This document shows positions 35,279 through 43,789 of a stretch of DNA of 64,000 nucleotides, one piece after another (the first letter of the stretch is position 1; each line of letters starts with the position of its first letter). The DNA lies in the NCBI RefSeq assembly GCF_902506065.1, contig NZ_LR732912.1, positions 852,387 to 916,386 of the forward strand. Reading direction: 5' to 3'. The notes beneath the pieces are model-generated. The model had not been told where the DNA came from. It saw only the letters and a list, made by a program, of their open reading frames with translations, and did no database searches. Made by a program: the position numbers and the translations under genes. Source of the DNA: Arthrobacter sp. 9V (GTDB lineage Bacteria; Actinomycetota; Actinomycetes; Actinomycetales; Micrococcaceae).

Positions 35279-36292
35279 ATGAATATGAATGACGTAGATC
35301 TTCAAACTTCCCTATCAACCAAGAGCGGTAGCAATGTTCGGCCGCCACAGTCCACTAAATTCAAGCTGTTGATTGCCGGCGCGGTGCTGGCAATATTGGC
35401 TCTTATCCCTCTGCTGTTCGGGGTGGTTAACTGGGCGACGCAACCAGCCGGTGACGTTGATCAGTCTGTTTCGCAGGAACAAGCACCATTTTCGAAGGGC
35501 GACAGTGCCCAAGCGCCGGCGGCCTTGCCGGTCCAGGATGCGGAAGCAGCCGCGCCGGCAGCAGTGGCGCCGTCAGCTGAAGTGCCTGCAGCCCCAGCGC
35601 CGGATACTGCACCTGCAGCCCCAGCACCGGAGGCTGCAGCGCCGGCTCCAGCAGTTGTGGAGGTTGCCCCTGCAGCGCCGGCTGGTGACCCCAACCTCTA
35701 CACGGTGGCCTCCGGGGACACCGTTGGTTCCATAGCTTCGCGCTTCGGCGTGGATGTCTCGGCCATGTTGGCTGCCAATGGCCTTAGCGCGTACTCGGTG
35801 ATTGTTCCGGGGCAGGTTTTGAAGCTCACAGGACCGCCCATTGCGGTGGCAGCTCCAGCGCCGGCACCGGCAGCTCCACCAGCGCCGGCTCCGCAAGCCC
35901 AAGCCGCGGTTGCTCCCGTTATTGCGGCACCCGCTCCTGCTCCGGCTCCCGCGCCTGCTCCGGCCGTCAGGACCATCTACGTGGCAGGAGCCGGTGGGCA
36001 ATCCATGGTGGATGCCTGCATCGGGCCTATTCATTACACGCCAACCAACGCCTACGCCACGTTTATCACCGAGCATGATTTCTGCGGAGGCTGGGCACGG
36101 TTCTCCGGGATCAGCGTGGGTGAGACGGTTTCAATCCCGGGCTACGGAACCTTCACGGCTACGGGCAGGGGCCAGGTACCCAACCCGGGGAGCACCAATG
36201 ACGTTGCAGCAGTCTTCGGCGGATTCCCCGCAGTGGTCCTGCAGACTTGCATCCCCGGCACCAGCCAGATGCTGGTGATTGCGCTCAACTAA
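35279..36292 (+). CDS. Membrane-anchored LysM protein with sortase-like C-terminal domain
   Basis: The 337-residue protein has a membrane helix near residues 25-45 (LLIAGAVLAILALIPLLFGVV), a long Ala/Pro-rich linker, a LysM module near residues 140-180 (YTVASGDTVGSIASRFGVDVSAMLAANG), a second Ala/Pro linker, and a C-terminal domain of about 100 residues. LysM binds peptidoglycan. The C-terminal domain reads TEHDFCGGWARFSGISVGETVSI and later AVVLQTCIPG, placing a His and a Cys like the sortase pair; the Arg that usually follows the Cys is not evident. This resemblance is my inference. ATG 35279 has GGGG upstream, and the frame open before it is leader. Confidence 0.78.
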   Translation: MNMNDVDLQTSLSTKSGSNVRPPQSTKFKLLIAGAVLAILALIPLLFGVVNWATQPAGDVDQSVSQEQAPFSKGDSAQAPAALPVQDAEAAAPAAVAPSAEVPAAPAPDTAPAAPAPEAAAPAPAVVEVAPAAPAGDPNLYTVASGDTVGSIASRFGVDVSAMLAANGLSAYSVIVPGQVLKLTGPPIAVAAPAPAPAAPPAPAPQAQAAVAPVIAAPAPAPAPAPAPAVRTIYVAGAGGQSMVDACIGPIHYTPTNAYATFITEHDFCGGWARFSGISVGETVSIPGYGTFTATGRGQVPNPGSTNDVAAVFGGFPAVVLQTCIPGTSQMLVIALN

Positions 36293-36295
36293 GAA

Positions 36296-36901
36296 CTAGG
36301 AAACCTGGGCCGGCGCCGTGAGGCGCGCAAAACGGAGGATGCCTAGGATGGCCGGGGCCAGCTCATCCTCCATCTGGTGGTAGACCTCTTCCGATCGTCG
36401 GTAGGGGTCTACCACATCGTTGTCTGCAGGGTCGGAGGGCAATGCGAGGTGGCGGACGGAGGCTGCGCGGGTGGGGAGTGCGCGCCAGAACTCGGTGATG
36501 TCACCGGTGGCGGGGCTATCGCCGCGGCTCTCGAGAACACCTAGCATCCGGGCGAATTCCCGGACGGTGAAGGTGCGCTTCAACAGGGACGCATCCAGTT
36601 GGAGGACTTCGCCGCGGTGCTTGGACGTCATGGCAAGCACCAGGTCGGTTTCCTTGAGTATCTTTGGGGTCAGTTGCCTGGCTGCGAAATCGTCCGGGCT
36701 GCCTCGGAACGTGCTGATGATTTGTGCCGAGAGCGGCTGGATGGGATCACCCACCATGGCCCGTGTTCCTGCGCTGCGAACCTCAAAGGATCCGGGGCTT
36801 ACTTGGTTCAGCCCGGTCTGCAGCAACCGTTCGGCCACGGGGGAGCGGCAGATGTTCCCTGTGCAGACGGTGAGAATCCTGAAGGGCTGGGGCGATTCCA
36901 C
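36296..36901 (-). CDS. Low-molecular-weight protein tyrosine phosphatase
   Basis: The 201-residue protein has the LMW-PTP loop TVCTGNICRSPVAERLL near its N-terminus (Cys nucleophile and Arg of CX5R) and the general-acid motif VDPYRRSEEVYHQM near residue 170. Bacterial members dephosphorylate tyrosine kinases and control capsule or exopolysaccharide export. GTG 36901 is chosen since the family normally starts 5-10 residues before the loop; a GTG at 36946 would add 15 residues. It ends 3 bp from the convergent LysM gene, in the cell-envelope group. Confidence 0.88.
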   Translation of the reverse strand: MESPQPFRILTVCTGNICRSPVAERLLQTGLNQVSPGSFEVRSAGTRAMVGDPIQPLSAQIISTFRGSPDDFAARQLTPKILKETDLVLAMTSKHRGEVLQLDASLLKRTFTVREFARMLGVLESRGDSPATGDITEFWRALPTRAASVRHLALPSDPADNDVVDPYRRSEEVYHQMEDELAPAILGILRFARLTAPAQVS

Positions 36902-37038
36902 GTAAGGCTCTTTTCTGGCGGTGATGGGGGACAACCGAGGTCCCACCCCAAGTTAACACGCCCGGAAGCGAGGATCTTGTCAACAACGCGGAGCCACGTA
37001 AACAGGTCCAACCATCTGCGGCCCCAACGGGCGAACGC

Positions 37039-37085
37039 TTGACTGAAATCACCCGCTCCGCATATTCTGAACGAACGGTCGGTAA
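37039..37085 (+). promoter_or_regulatory. paaA promoter with PaaR-type operator
   Basis: TTGACT (37039-37044), an 18-bp spacer and TATTCT (37063-37068) form a good promoter. A 22-bp imperfect palindrome at 37064-37085 covers the -10 and the likely start site. Its better half, ACGGTCGGTAA, matches the sites at 13988 and 18810 (in reverse), the other half (ATTCTGAACGA) is weaker. Repression by the TetR protein encoded at 16315 is inferred. Confidence 0.75.
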
Positions 37086-37101
37086 TTTATTAGGAGCAAC
37101 C

Positions 37102-38097
37102 ATGGCATCGCAGAATCTGCAGTCAGTGCCCGCTGAGCTGTCCCCGGAAGAGCAGGAGCGGGAGGCAGCCGGACAGGCGTACTTTGATCGCATCATTTCG
37201 GAGGACTCACGCATTGAACCTCGTGACTGGATGCCTGCGGCTTACCGCAAGACTTTGCTGCGCCAGATCTCGCAGCACGCACACTCGGAAATCATTGGCA
37301 TGCAGCCGGAAGCCAACTGGATCACCAGGGCTCCGAGCCTGAAGCGCAAGTCAATTCTTATGGCCAAGGTCCAGGACGAGGCCGGTCACGGCCTGTACCT
37401 GTACTCCGCCGCTGAGACCCTGGGCCAGTCCCGGGACCAGATGATGGAAGACCTGATCGCCGGCAAGGCCCGGTACTCGTCCATCTTCAACTACCCCACC
37501 ATCTCCTGGGCAGACATGGGAGCCATCGGATGGTTGGTTGATGGCGCCGCCATCTGCAACCAGGTGCCCCTGTGCCGTGCCTCGTACGGTCCTTATGGTC
37601 GCGCAATGGTGCGCATCTGCAAGGAAGAGTCGTTCCACCAGCGCCAGGGTTTCGAGATCCTGCTTGAACTCGCCAACGGCACGCCTGCGCAGAAGCAGAT
37701 GGCCCAGGACGCTGTGAACCGCTGGTACGCGCCGTCGCTGATGATGTTCGGCCCCCCGGATGATGATTCCCCCAACTCCAAGCAGTCCATGGCCTGGAAC
37801 ATCAAGCGCTTCAGCAACGACGAGCTGCGCAGCCGGTTCGTGGGCATGATGGTGGAGCAGGTCCGGGTCCTGGGCCTGACCCTGCCTGACAAGGACATCC
37901 GTTTCAACGAAGAAACCAAGAAGTGGGAGCACGGACCCTTGGACTGGAACGAGTTCAAGGAAGTCCTGGCAGGCCGCGGCCCCTGCAACTCGCAGCGCGT
38001 CGAGCGCCGCCGCGAGGCACACGAAAACGGTGCCTGGGTTCGCGAAGCCGCTGTAGCCTACGCCCGCAAGCAAGCACAGAAAGTGAACGCAGCATAA
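37102..38097 (+). CDS. paaA: PaaA: phenylacetyl-CoA 1,2-epoxidase, catalytic subunit
   Basis: The 331-residue protein matches PaaA along its length. Di-iron ligands are visible in [13 protein letters not shown] (ExxH, near residue 95) and [12 protein letters not shown] (ExxH, near residue 178). With PaaC it binds phenylacetyl-CoA and inserts oxygen to form the ring epoxide; PaaE supplies electrons. ATG 37102 is preceded by TAGGAG with 5-6 nt spacing; the frame opens upstream through the promoter. It is first of paaABCDE, and its TAA overlaps the ATG of paaB by one base. Confidence 0.96.
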   Translation: MASQNLQSVPAELSPEEQEREAAGQAYFDRIISEDSRIEPRDWMPAAYRKTLLRQISQHAHSEIIGMQPEANWITRAPSLKRKSILMAKVQDEAGHGLYLYSAAETLGQSRDQMMEDLIAGKARYSSIFNYPTISWADMGAIGWLVDGAAICNQVPLCRASYGPYGRAMVRICKEESFHQRQGFEILLELANGTPAQKQMAQDAVNRWYAPSLMMFGPPDDDSPNSKQSMAWNIKRFSNDELRSRFVGMMVEQVRVLGLTLPDKDIRFNEETKKWEHGPLDWNEFKEVLAGRGPCNSQRVERRREAHENGAWVREAAVAYARKQAQKVNAA

Positions 38098-38525
38098 TGG
38101 CTCCTCACGGTAACCCGGAAGCACCGGCCAGCGCCGCCAGCGAAATCAACCGCGAGGCCCCCAAGGTTGCGGCCACCAACGCTGAAAGCACGACGACGAC
38201 ACCCGCCTCAGCCCCGGCCGTCACCCCGAGTGGCGCTCATGAAGAGTCTCCTTGGTCCCTGTGGGAGGTCTTTGTCCGCTCCAGCCGCGGTCTGTCCCAC
38301 GTCCACGCCGGTTCCTTGCACGCACCGGATGCGGCCATGGCCCTCCGGAACGCCCGCGATTTGTATACGCGCCGCAATGAAGGGGTCTCCATCTGGGTTG
38401 TCCCGGCCGAGGCGATCTCCTCCAGCGATCCCGACTCCAAGGGTTCCTTCTTCGAGTCCCCGCAGGGCAAGGATTACCGCCACGCAACGTATTACACCAA
38501 GAGCGAAGGCGTGAAGCACCTGTGA
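38097..38525 (+). CDS. paaB: PaaB: epoxidase complex subunit with N-terminal extension
   Basis: The 142-residue product contains the conserved PaaB core from about residue 50: SPWSLWEVFVRSSRGLSHVH, then DAAMALRNARDLYTRRNEGVSIWVVPA and KDYRHATYYTKSEGVKHL. PaaB bridges the PaaA-PaaC units in the multicomponent epoxidase. Typical PaaB has about 95 residues; here a disordered, Ala/Thr/Ser-rich extension of about 48 residues precedes the core. The start is supported by the TAATG overlap with paaA, and no in-frame ATG exists nearer the core. The GTG of paaC overlaps its stop. Confidence 0.94.
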   Translation: MAPHGNPEAPASAASEINREAPKVAATNAESTTTTPASAPAVTPSGAHEESPWSLWEVFVRSSRGLSHVHAGSLHAPDAAMALRNARDLYTRRNEGVSIWVVPAEAISSSDPDSKGSFFESPQGKDYRHATYYTKSEGVKHL

Positions 38526-39454
38526 CTACTAAAGATGTGAGTACTAAAGACACTGACTTCGCAATCGAAGGCCACGGCGATATCTCCGTAGGCGTCCACG
38601 GAGCGGGCGCTTCCGGCGATGGTTCGGCCAGCGCTACCCGCATTACGCCGGGCAACGCTCTGCGTCCGGAGGACATCGCCCTCGAAATCAGCCGTGGGCA
38701 GGTCAAGCCCACCGAAGATGCGGCAGAGTTCGCCCTGCGCATCGGCGACGACGGCCTGATCCTCGCTCAGCGCCTTGGCCACTGGATTTCCCGTGCACCT
38801 GAACTCGAGGAAGACATTGCCCTGGGCAATATCGCCTTGGACCAGCTGGGCCATGCGCGCTCGTACCTGACCTACGCCGGCGCAGCCTGGGGCAAGTCCG
38901 AGGATGAGCTCGCTTACTTCCGCCGGGAGCACGAGTTCCGTTCCGCTCACCTCTTTGAGCAGCCTAACGGGGACTTTGCAGTCACCATTGCCCGGCAGTT
39001 CATTGTGAGTTTCTACCAGTACGAGCTCTACACCAAGCTCATGGAGTCCACCGACGCCACCATCGCAGCCATCTCCGCCAAGGCCGTGAAAGAAGTGGAT
39101 TACCACCGCGACCACAGCGCGCAGTGGGTGCTTCGGCTTGCCGGGGGCACGGACGAGTCCCGCGCACGCATCATCCAGGGCTTCAAGCTCGTGTGGCCGT
39201 ATGTGGACGAACTCTTTGAGGACGACGAACTTACCACCCGTTTGGCCGAGGCCGGCGTCACTGTTCAGCCTTCCAGCCTCCGTGCTGAATTCGATCGGCT
39301 CACCGGCAGCATCATGGCTGAGGCCGAGCTGGAAATCCCTGGTGTCCCGCAGGCATTGGGCGGCGGACGGCGCGGCAAACATTCCGAGTTCCTGGGCTAC
39401 ATCCTGGCTGAAATGCAGGTTCTGGCCCGCGAGCACCCCGGCGCGAGCTGGTGA
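38522..39454 (+). CDS. paaC: PaaC: structural subunit of phenylacetyl-CoA epoxidase
   Basis: The 310-residue protein is a ferritin-like helical subunit: LAQRLGHWISRAPELEEDIALGNIALDQLGHARSYL segments are typical, and DYHRDHSAQWVLRLAGGTDES marks the C-terminal half. PaaC does not bind the metal centre but stabilises PaaA. The N-terminal 50 residues (GVHGAGASGDGSASATR) are Gly/Ser-rich and longer than usual. GTG 38522 overlaps the paaB stop (GTGA), and paaD starts inside its last codon, so translation of the set is coupled. Confidence 0.94.
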   Translation: MTTKDVSTKDTDFAIEGHGDISVGVHGAGASGDGSASATRITPGNALRPEDIALEISRGQVKPTEDAAEFALRIGDDGLILAQRLGHWISRAPELEEDIALGNIALDQLGHARSYLTYAGAAWGKSEDELAYFRREHEFRSAHLFEQPNGDFAVTIARQFIVSFYQYELYTKLMESTDATIAAISAKAVKEVDYHRDHSAQWVLRLAGGTDESRARIIQGFKLVWPYVDELFEDDELTTRLAEAGVTVQPSSLRAEFDRLTGSIMAEAELEIPGVPQALGGGRRGKHSEFLGYILAEMQVLAREHPGASW

Positions 39455-40029
39455 CCAGCATGACTGCCCTTTCACCAACGCAGCAACACACCGCTGAGCA
39501 GCGGGCCTGGGACATCGCGTCCACGGTCTGCGATCCGGAAATCCCTGTCCTCACCATTGAGGACCTGGGCATCCTGCGCGGCGTGCGGGTTGCTGAGTCG
39601 CCTGAGGCGGCCACCGCGGATGGCCGGAACGACGGCGGCCCTGCAAGTACCGCCGTCGAGGTCACCATCACGCCCACGTACTCGGGCTGCCCGGCGATGG
39701 ATGCCATTGGTGACGATCTTCGGACGGCCTTCGAAAAGGAGGGCTACGCGAGTGTGCACATCAACCTGGTGCTGTCCCCGGCGTGGACCACTGACTGGAT
39801 GACCGAGTCCGGCAAAGCCAAGTTGGAGGAGTACGGGATTGCCCCGCCCAGTGGCATGGCTGCCGCGGGTGGGCACTCCGGTCCTGTTCGCCTGAGCCTG
39901 GCTGTGAAATGCCCGCAGTGTTCGTCGTTGAACACCAAGGAACTCACCCGTTTTGGTTCCACGTCCTGCAAGGCGTTGTTCGTCTGCCAGGACTGCAAGG
40001 AACCGTTCGACTACTTCAAAGTCCTCTAA
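39451..40029 (+). CDS. paaD: PaaD: epoxidase maturation factor (MIP18/DUF59 plus zinc ribbon)
   Basis: The 192-residue protein has an N-terminal MIP18-like domain (DPEIPVLTIEDLGILRGVRV; TPTYSGCPAMDAIGDDL with the reactive Cys) and a C-terminal Cys cluster CPQC...TSCK...CQDC, a likely metal-binding ribbon. PaaD is needed for phenylacetate use and probably helps assemble the iron-sulfur or di-iron centre. GTG 39451 overlaps the paaC stop; ATG 39460 is an equally possible start three codons later. paaE follows 8 bp downstream. Confidence 0.93.
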   Translation: MTSMTALSPTQQHTAEQRAWDIASTVCDPEIPVLTIEDLGILRGVRVAESPEAATADGRNDGGPASTAVEVTITPTYSGCPAMDAIGDDLRTAFEKEGYASVHINLVLSPAWTTDWMTESGKAKLEEYGIAPPSGMAAAGGHSGPVRLSLAVKCPQCSSLNTKELTRFGSTSCKALFVCQDCKEPFDYFKVL

Positions 40030-40037
40030 GGAATTCC

Positions 40038-41243
40038 ATGACCACCGAAACCCAGACGGCCAGCCGCCGTCGTGCGTCTTTCCACAACCTGACCGTCTCG
40101 GAAGTCCGGCGCCTAACGGACGATGCCATTGAGGTCACGTTTGGTGTTCCGGCCGAACTGGCCGGGCAGTACGACTACCTGCCCGGCCAGTATGTGGCAC
40201 TGCGAACCACGTTGCCGGATGAGCAGGGCGAGCCGCACGAGGTCCGCCGCAGTTACTCGATTTGTGCAGAGCCGCGCAGCTTCGAGGACGGCAGCAGCGA
40301 GATCCGCGTGGCTATCAAAAAGGACCTTGGCGGCCTGTTCTCCACATGGGCAAATGCCGAACTCAAGGCCGGGGACGTCCTGGATGTCATGAGCCCGCAG
40401 GGTGCTTTCATCTCGCGGCACGGCAAGGATGGCGCCGCCGTGCAGCACAACGTCATGAACTCCATGAACCACCCGGAGGAGCTGGCGGGGGAGCCGGGCA
40501 ACTTCGTCGCGATTGCCGCCGGCTCGGGTATCACGCCGGTTATAGCAATTGCGCGGACGCTGCTGGCGGCCAATCCGGAAACCACGTTTGATCTTGTTTA
40601 CGCCAATAAAGCCGCCATGGACGTCATGTTCCTTGAAGAGCTGGCGGATCTGAAGGACAAGTACCCGTCCCGCCTGGCGTTGCACCATGTGTTGTCACGG
40701 GAGCAGCGAATCGCGCCGCTGATGACCGGGCGTATTGATTCCGAGAAACTCCAGGCTTTGCTCAGCAGTGCCATCCGTGCCGAGGACGTGGACGAGTGGT
40801 TCCTGTGCGGGCCGTTTGAGCTGGTCCAGTTGTGCCGCGACACCCTCGCTGCCCGCGGCGTGGAGCCCGAGCATGTGCGCTTCGAGCTGTTCACTACGGG
40901 CCGTCCGGATCGTCCCGAGGGCAATGCAGGCCGCCCGGTTGTGGAGGACGAGTCGCAGGACACGTACAAGATCACCTTCACCCTGGACGGGCTGACCGGT
41001 GATGTCGCCAGTCCAACCCACGCCCGCGAATCCATCCTCAACGCAGCGCTGCGGGTCCGACCGGACGTTCCGTTCGCGTGCGCCGGTGGCGTCTGCGGCA
41101 CCTGCCGCGCCAAGCTGATCACCGGTACGGTGACCATGGATGAGAACTACGCCCTTGAGCAGGACGAGCTTGATAAGGGCTACGTCCTCACCTGCCAGTC
41201 CCACCCCACCAGCGAAGAAGTTACCGTCGACTTCGACGTCTAA
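40038..41243 (+). CDS. paaE: PaaE: NADPH-dependent reductase of the epoxidase
   Basis: The 401-residue flavoprotein has an FAD domain (YLPGQYVALRT, VRRSYSIC), an NAD(P) domain (VAIAAGSGITPVIAIARTLL; WFLCGPFELVQLCR), and a C-terminal plant-type ferredoxin domain with CAGGVCGTC and a fourth Cys in YVLTCQSHP. It passes electrons from NADPH via FAD and [2Fe-2S] to the di-iron site of PaaA. ATG 40038 follows AAGGA; the longer frame upstream overlaps paaD. About 45 residues longer than E. coli PaaE (roughly 356), mostly in a linker near residues 290-310. Confidence 0.95.
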   Translation: MTTETQTASRRRASFHNLTVSEVRRLTDDAIEVTFGVPAELAGQYDYLPGQYVALRTTLPDEQGEPHEVRRSYSICAEPRSFEDGSSEIRVAIKKDLGGLFSTWANAELKAGDVLDVMSPQGAFISRHGKDGAAVQHNVMNSMNHPEELAGEPGNFVAIAAGSGITPVIAIARTLLAANPETTFDLVYANKAAMDVMFLEELADLKDKYPSRLALHHVLSREQRIAPLMTGRIDSEKLQALLSSAIRAEDVDEWFLCGPFELVQLCRDTLAARGVEPEHVRFELFTTGRPDRPEGNAGRPVVEDESQDTYKITFTLDGLTGDVASPTHARESILNAALRVRPDVPFACAGGVCGTCRAKLITGTVTMDENYALEQDELDKGYVLTCQSHPTSEEVTVDFDV

Positions 41244-41254
41244 AGGAGCCCCCA

Positions 41255-42034
41255 ATGATCGAGCTCTCCATTGCCAACGGCATTGCCGAAATCGTCCTCA
41301 ACTACCCGGACAAGCTGAACTCGCTCAACGAGGACGCGCTTGCCCAACTGGACAAAGCGTACGACGACGCTGCTGCCGCCGCCTCACGCAGTGAGGTGCG
41401 GGCGCTGCTGCTTCGCGGAGAAGGCCGGGCCTTCTGCGCCGGCCGCGACATTTCAGGGGTGACACCGGAAACCGATGATGCCCAGGCGTACCTCGGTGGA
41501 CTCGTGGAGCCGTTGCTGAGGAAGATGGCTGCGTTCCCGGCACCCACGTTTGCCGCCGCGCACGGCGCTTGCCTGGGTGTGGGGCTGGGACTGTTGCTGG
41601 CCACGGATGTTGTGTACGTGGCGGACAACGCCAAGTTCGGGTCCCCGTTTGCGAAGCTTGGGGCCACGTTGGACTCGGGCGGGCACTGGTACTTCACGGA
41701 ACGCCTCGGAATGCACCGCACGCTGGACTTGATCTACACCGCTGACCTCATTTCCGGGGCTGAAGCTGTGGAGCAGGGAATGTTCAGCCGGGCGATGCCC
41801 ACGGATTCCCTGCTTCCTGTGACGCGGGAGATCGTGGGGCGCGTTGCTACTGGCGCCACCGGTGCTTTCAACGCGTCGAAGGAACTCGTGGCCCACATTC
41901 GCGACCAGCGCCTGGGCTTATGGGCGTCCATGGCCGAGGAAAACTCTGAGCAGGCGCGGCTGTGCAAGACCGATGACTATGCCGAGGGTTTCCGTGCCTT
42001 CCAGGAGAAGCGGGCGCCCGTTTTCAAGGGGTAG
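41255..42034 (+). CDS. paaG: Enoyl-CoA hydratase/isomerase, PaaG-like
   Basis: The 259-residue crotonase-fold protein has the oxyanion motifs GEGRAFCAGRDISG near residue 58 and HGACLGVGLGLLLATDVVY near residue 108. The stretch KLGATLDSGGHWYFTERLG near residue 135 carries Asp at the place of the PaaG catalytic Asp (DSGG motif), rather than a PaaF-type Glu. So it more likely isomerises the ring 1,2-epoxide to oxepin-CoA than acts as the later hydratase. AAAGGAG precedes ATG 41255, 11 bp after paaE, which supports the same operon. Exact assignment between PaaG and PaaF needs comparison. Confidence 0.82.
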   Translation: MIELSIANGIAEIVLNYPDKLNSLNEDALAQLDKAYDDAAAAASRSEVRALLLRGEGRAFCAGRDISGVTPETDDAQAYLGGLVEPLLRKMAAFPAPTFAAAHGACLGVGLGLLLATDVVYVADNAKFGSPFAKLGATLDSGGHWYFTERLGMHRTLDLIYTADLISGAEAVEQGMFSRAMPTDSLLPVTREIVGRVATGATGAFNASKELVAHIRDQRLGLWASMAEENSEQARLCKTDDYAEGFRAFQEKRAPVFKG

Positions 42035-42071
42035 CTCCCCCTTCCGCGCCGGATCCCGGCGCCGGATCCCG

Positions 42072-42120
42072 CCCTTGTTCGTCCCCCTCGCAGTAGTGCG
42101 CTGAGTGGGACGGACAAGGG
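42072..42120. terminator. Hairpin terminator between the paa operon and the convergent lipoprotein gene
   Basis: CCCTTGTTCGTCCC (42072-42085) pairs with GGGACGGACAAGGG (42107-42120), 14 bp with one G-T pair, loop 21 nt. Just before it GCGCCGGATCCC occurs twice in tandem (about 42047-42069). Confidence 0.75.
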
Positions 42121-42141
42121 CAGGATTTGTGAGGCACTGAC

Positions 42142-43692
42142 TTAGACGAAGCCCTTGAGGAGTTTGTACCCGGCCACTTTTCCCTTGAAAGAGATGACGG
42201 CAAGGTCGTTCTCCGTTGTGCTCACATCGGTCAGAGCGCCGTAGGTCAGCGCAGGAGCCGGGCTGCCGCTCTTCAGGCACGGAAAGGCTATGTGCGAGCC
42301 GGCAGCGATGTTGCCGCCGGGTTGATCTTTGCGTGGCCCGTTGGGAGGCACCGTGTAAAAGGTTTCTTCCCAACACACAAAGCCGTCTTCGAAGCTTGCT
42401 CCCCGGGGTGTTCCGGTGCGGGTGTCCAGCAGAGATGAGTCAGCGTAGTGGCCCGTGATGACAAAGTCACCATGGCTCGCTGTGGGTATGAGGCCACTGA
42501 CGCCCCAGCTGTGTAGTTCCACCGGTTTGGATTCCCAGACTGAAGCTCCGGTGAGGGGGTCGTAGCCCACCACCTTTGAGTGGGCGCCCCTGTAGGTTTC
42601 TGCTGGAAATTCCACGAAGCCATCTACGTACTCGCACCTTACAGGTAGTGCTTCCCCGCCCTCCAGCTTGGAAGCAGCTGTGCCCATGGTCTTGGCGCAT
42701 TCGAGTTGCGATCCCTCGGAAGTCCACAGAACCCTGCCGCTGGAAGCCCGGAAGCCAACCGTTCTTGTAGTCTCGCGCAGGTTCAGTGAGAAGGTTTGTT
42801 CCGCGTATTTATCGGGTGCGAAACCGGTGGTGTTGACGCCAACGGAACCGACATAAAGATCCAGCTTTTCGGAGTAGATGAAATGCCACCCCAAGTCGGT
42901 ACTGGCGCCCTTGCCAAAGAGGGTTTCGATGTCTTTCTCCCATGTAACCTCACCATGGGAAAAATGGGCCAGGGTTTCGCTTCCGCCTGCCACCACCGAG
43001 TACAGCCCTTTGCCCACCGGCCGGAAAGTGCCGGTGAGCGGGTTGATTTCAGGACCGGATATGTCATCCCCGGATTCCAGGTCCACCCAGTGTTCCACTG
43101 TTCGCGAAGCTTGATCAAAGGAGATGAAGCACATGTCTTGGAGTCCCTCGCAGGCAAAGGGGCGGGTGCTGATCAGTTCTGCCCTGCCGCGGTAAAGCTC
43201 CTTGCCGGTGCCCAGGTCCAGGGCGACAGGGGCAGTCCACCACTCGAGGCCGCTGTTATTGGGTGGAGGGGCCGTGGTTTGGAGGAAGATGGCGGCGCTC
43301 CTTCCGCCAGCGGTTCTGGTCACAACAGGTTCCAAAGAAACAGCAGGCGCCTCCAGTCCAGGATGAACGGGCTGTGTCCAGAGCTGTTTGCCATCAGCAA
43401 CAGAGAAGGCATGGGCATTTACGCCGGTGGGCGTGGTCGCGTAAACCAAGGCAACGCCGTCGGCAACTACTGGTTGACCGATGGGTTCTAGCGGTACTTC
43501 CCAAGCCGCCGTCGCGGTTCCTGTATTTCGAGAAACTGGAGCCGGGCTTGAAGGCGACGTGGTGGCAGCGGGTTTTCCCGGAAGGGGAATCATGGTGCAC
43601 GCGGACAGCAGCAGTGCGGCGGCAAGGGCCGCGACTCCACCCTTCACTGAAGTGATGCGGGCAGGGAATCGCGAGGATCGGGACTGAATCAT
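42142..43692 (-). CDS. Secreted lipoprotein with PQQ-type propeller repeats, paralogue of 51314
   Basis: The 516-residue protein has a lipoprotein signal (ALAAALLLSACT, Cys near residue 31), then a Ser/Pro/Thr linker and beta-propeller-like repeats such as DGVALVYATTPTGVNAHAFSVADGKQLW and SKVVGYDPLTGASVWESK. This W-rich outer-blade pattern resembles the PQQ-like (YVTN/quinoprotein-like) repeats, but no PQQ-binding or catalytic residue is evident. It should sit outside the cell, lipid-anchored. The gene at 51314 encodes a clear paralogue. GGGGGAAC lies directly before the ATG at 43692. Function unknown. Confidence 0.78.
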   Translation of the reverse strand: MIQSRSSRFPARITSVKGGVAALAAALLLSACTMIPLPGKPAATTSPSSPAPVSRNTGTATAAWEVPLEPIGQPVVADGVALVYATTPTGVNAHAFSVADGKQLWTQPVHPGLEAPAVSLEPVVTRTAGGRSAAIFLQTTAPPPNNSGLEWWTAPVALDLGTGKELYRGRAELISTRPFACEGLQDMCFISFDQASRTVEHWVDLESGDDISGPEINPLTGTFRPVGKGLYSVVAGGSETLAHFSHGEVTWEKDIETLFGKGASTDLGWHFIYSEKLDLYVGSVGVNTTGFAPDKYAEQTFSLNLRETTRTVGFRASSGRVLWTSEGSQLECAKTMGTAASKLEGGEALPVRCEYVDGFVEFPAETYRGAHSKVVGYDPLTGASVWESKPVELHSWGVSGLIPTASHGDFVITGHYADSSLLDTRTGTPRGASFEDGFVCWEETFYTVPPNGPRKDQPGGNIAAGSHIAFPCLKSGSPAPALTYGALTDVSTTENDLAVISFKGKVAGYKLLKGFV

Positions 43693-43789
43693 TGTTCCCC
43701 CAGGAACGTCCACGGTTCAGCACCTGCAGGGCGTAGTTCCAAACCAGAAAAGGCCATCAAGACGTGGCTCAGATAGAGAATACAGCTGT

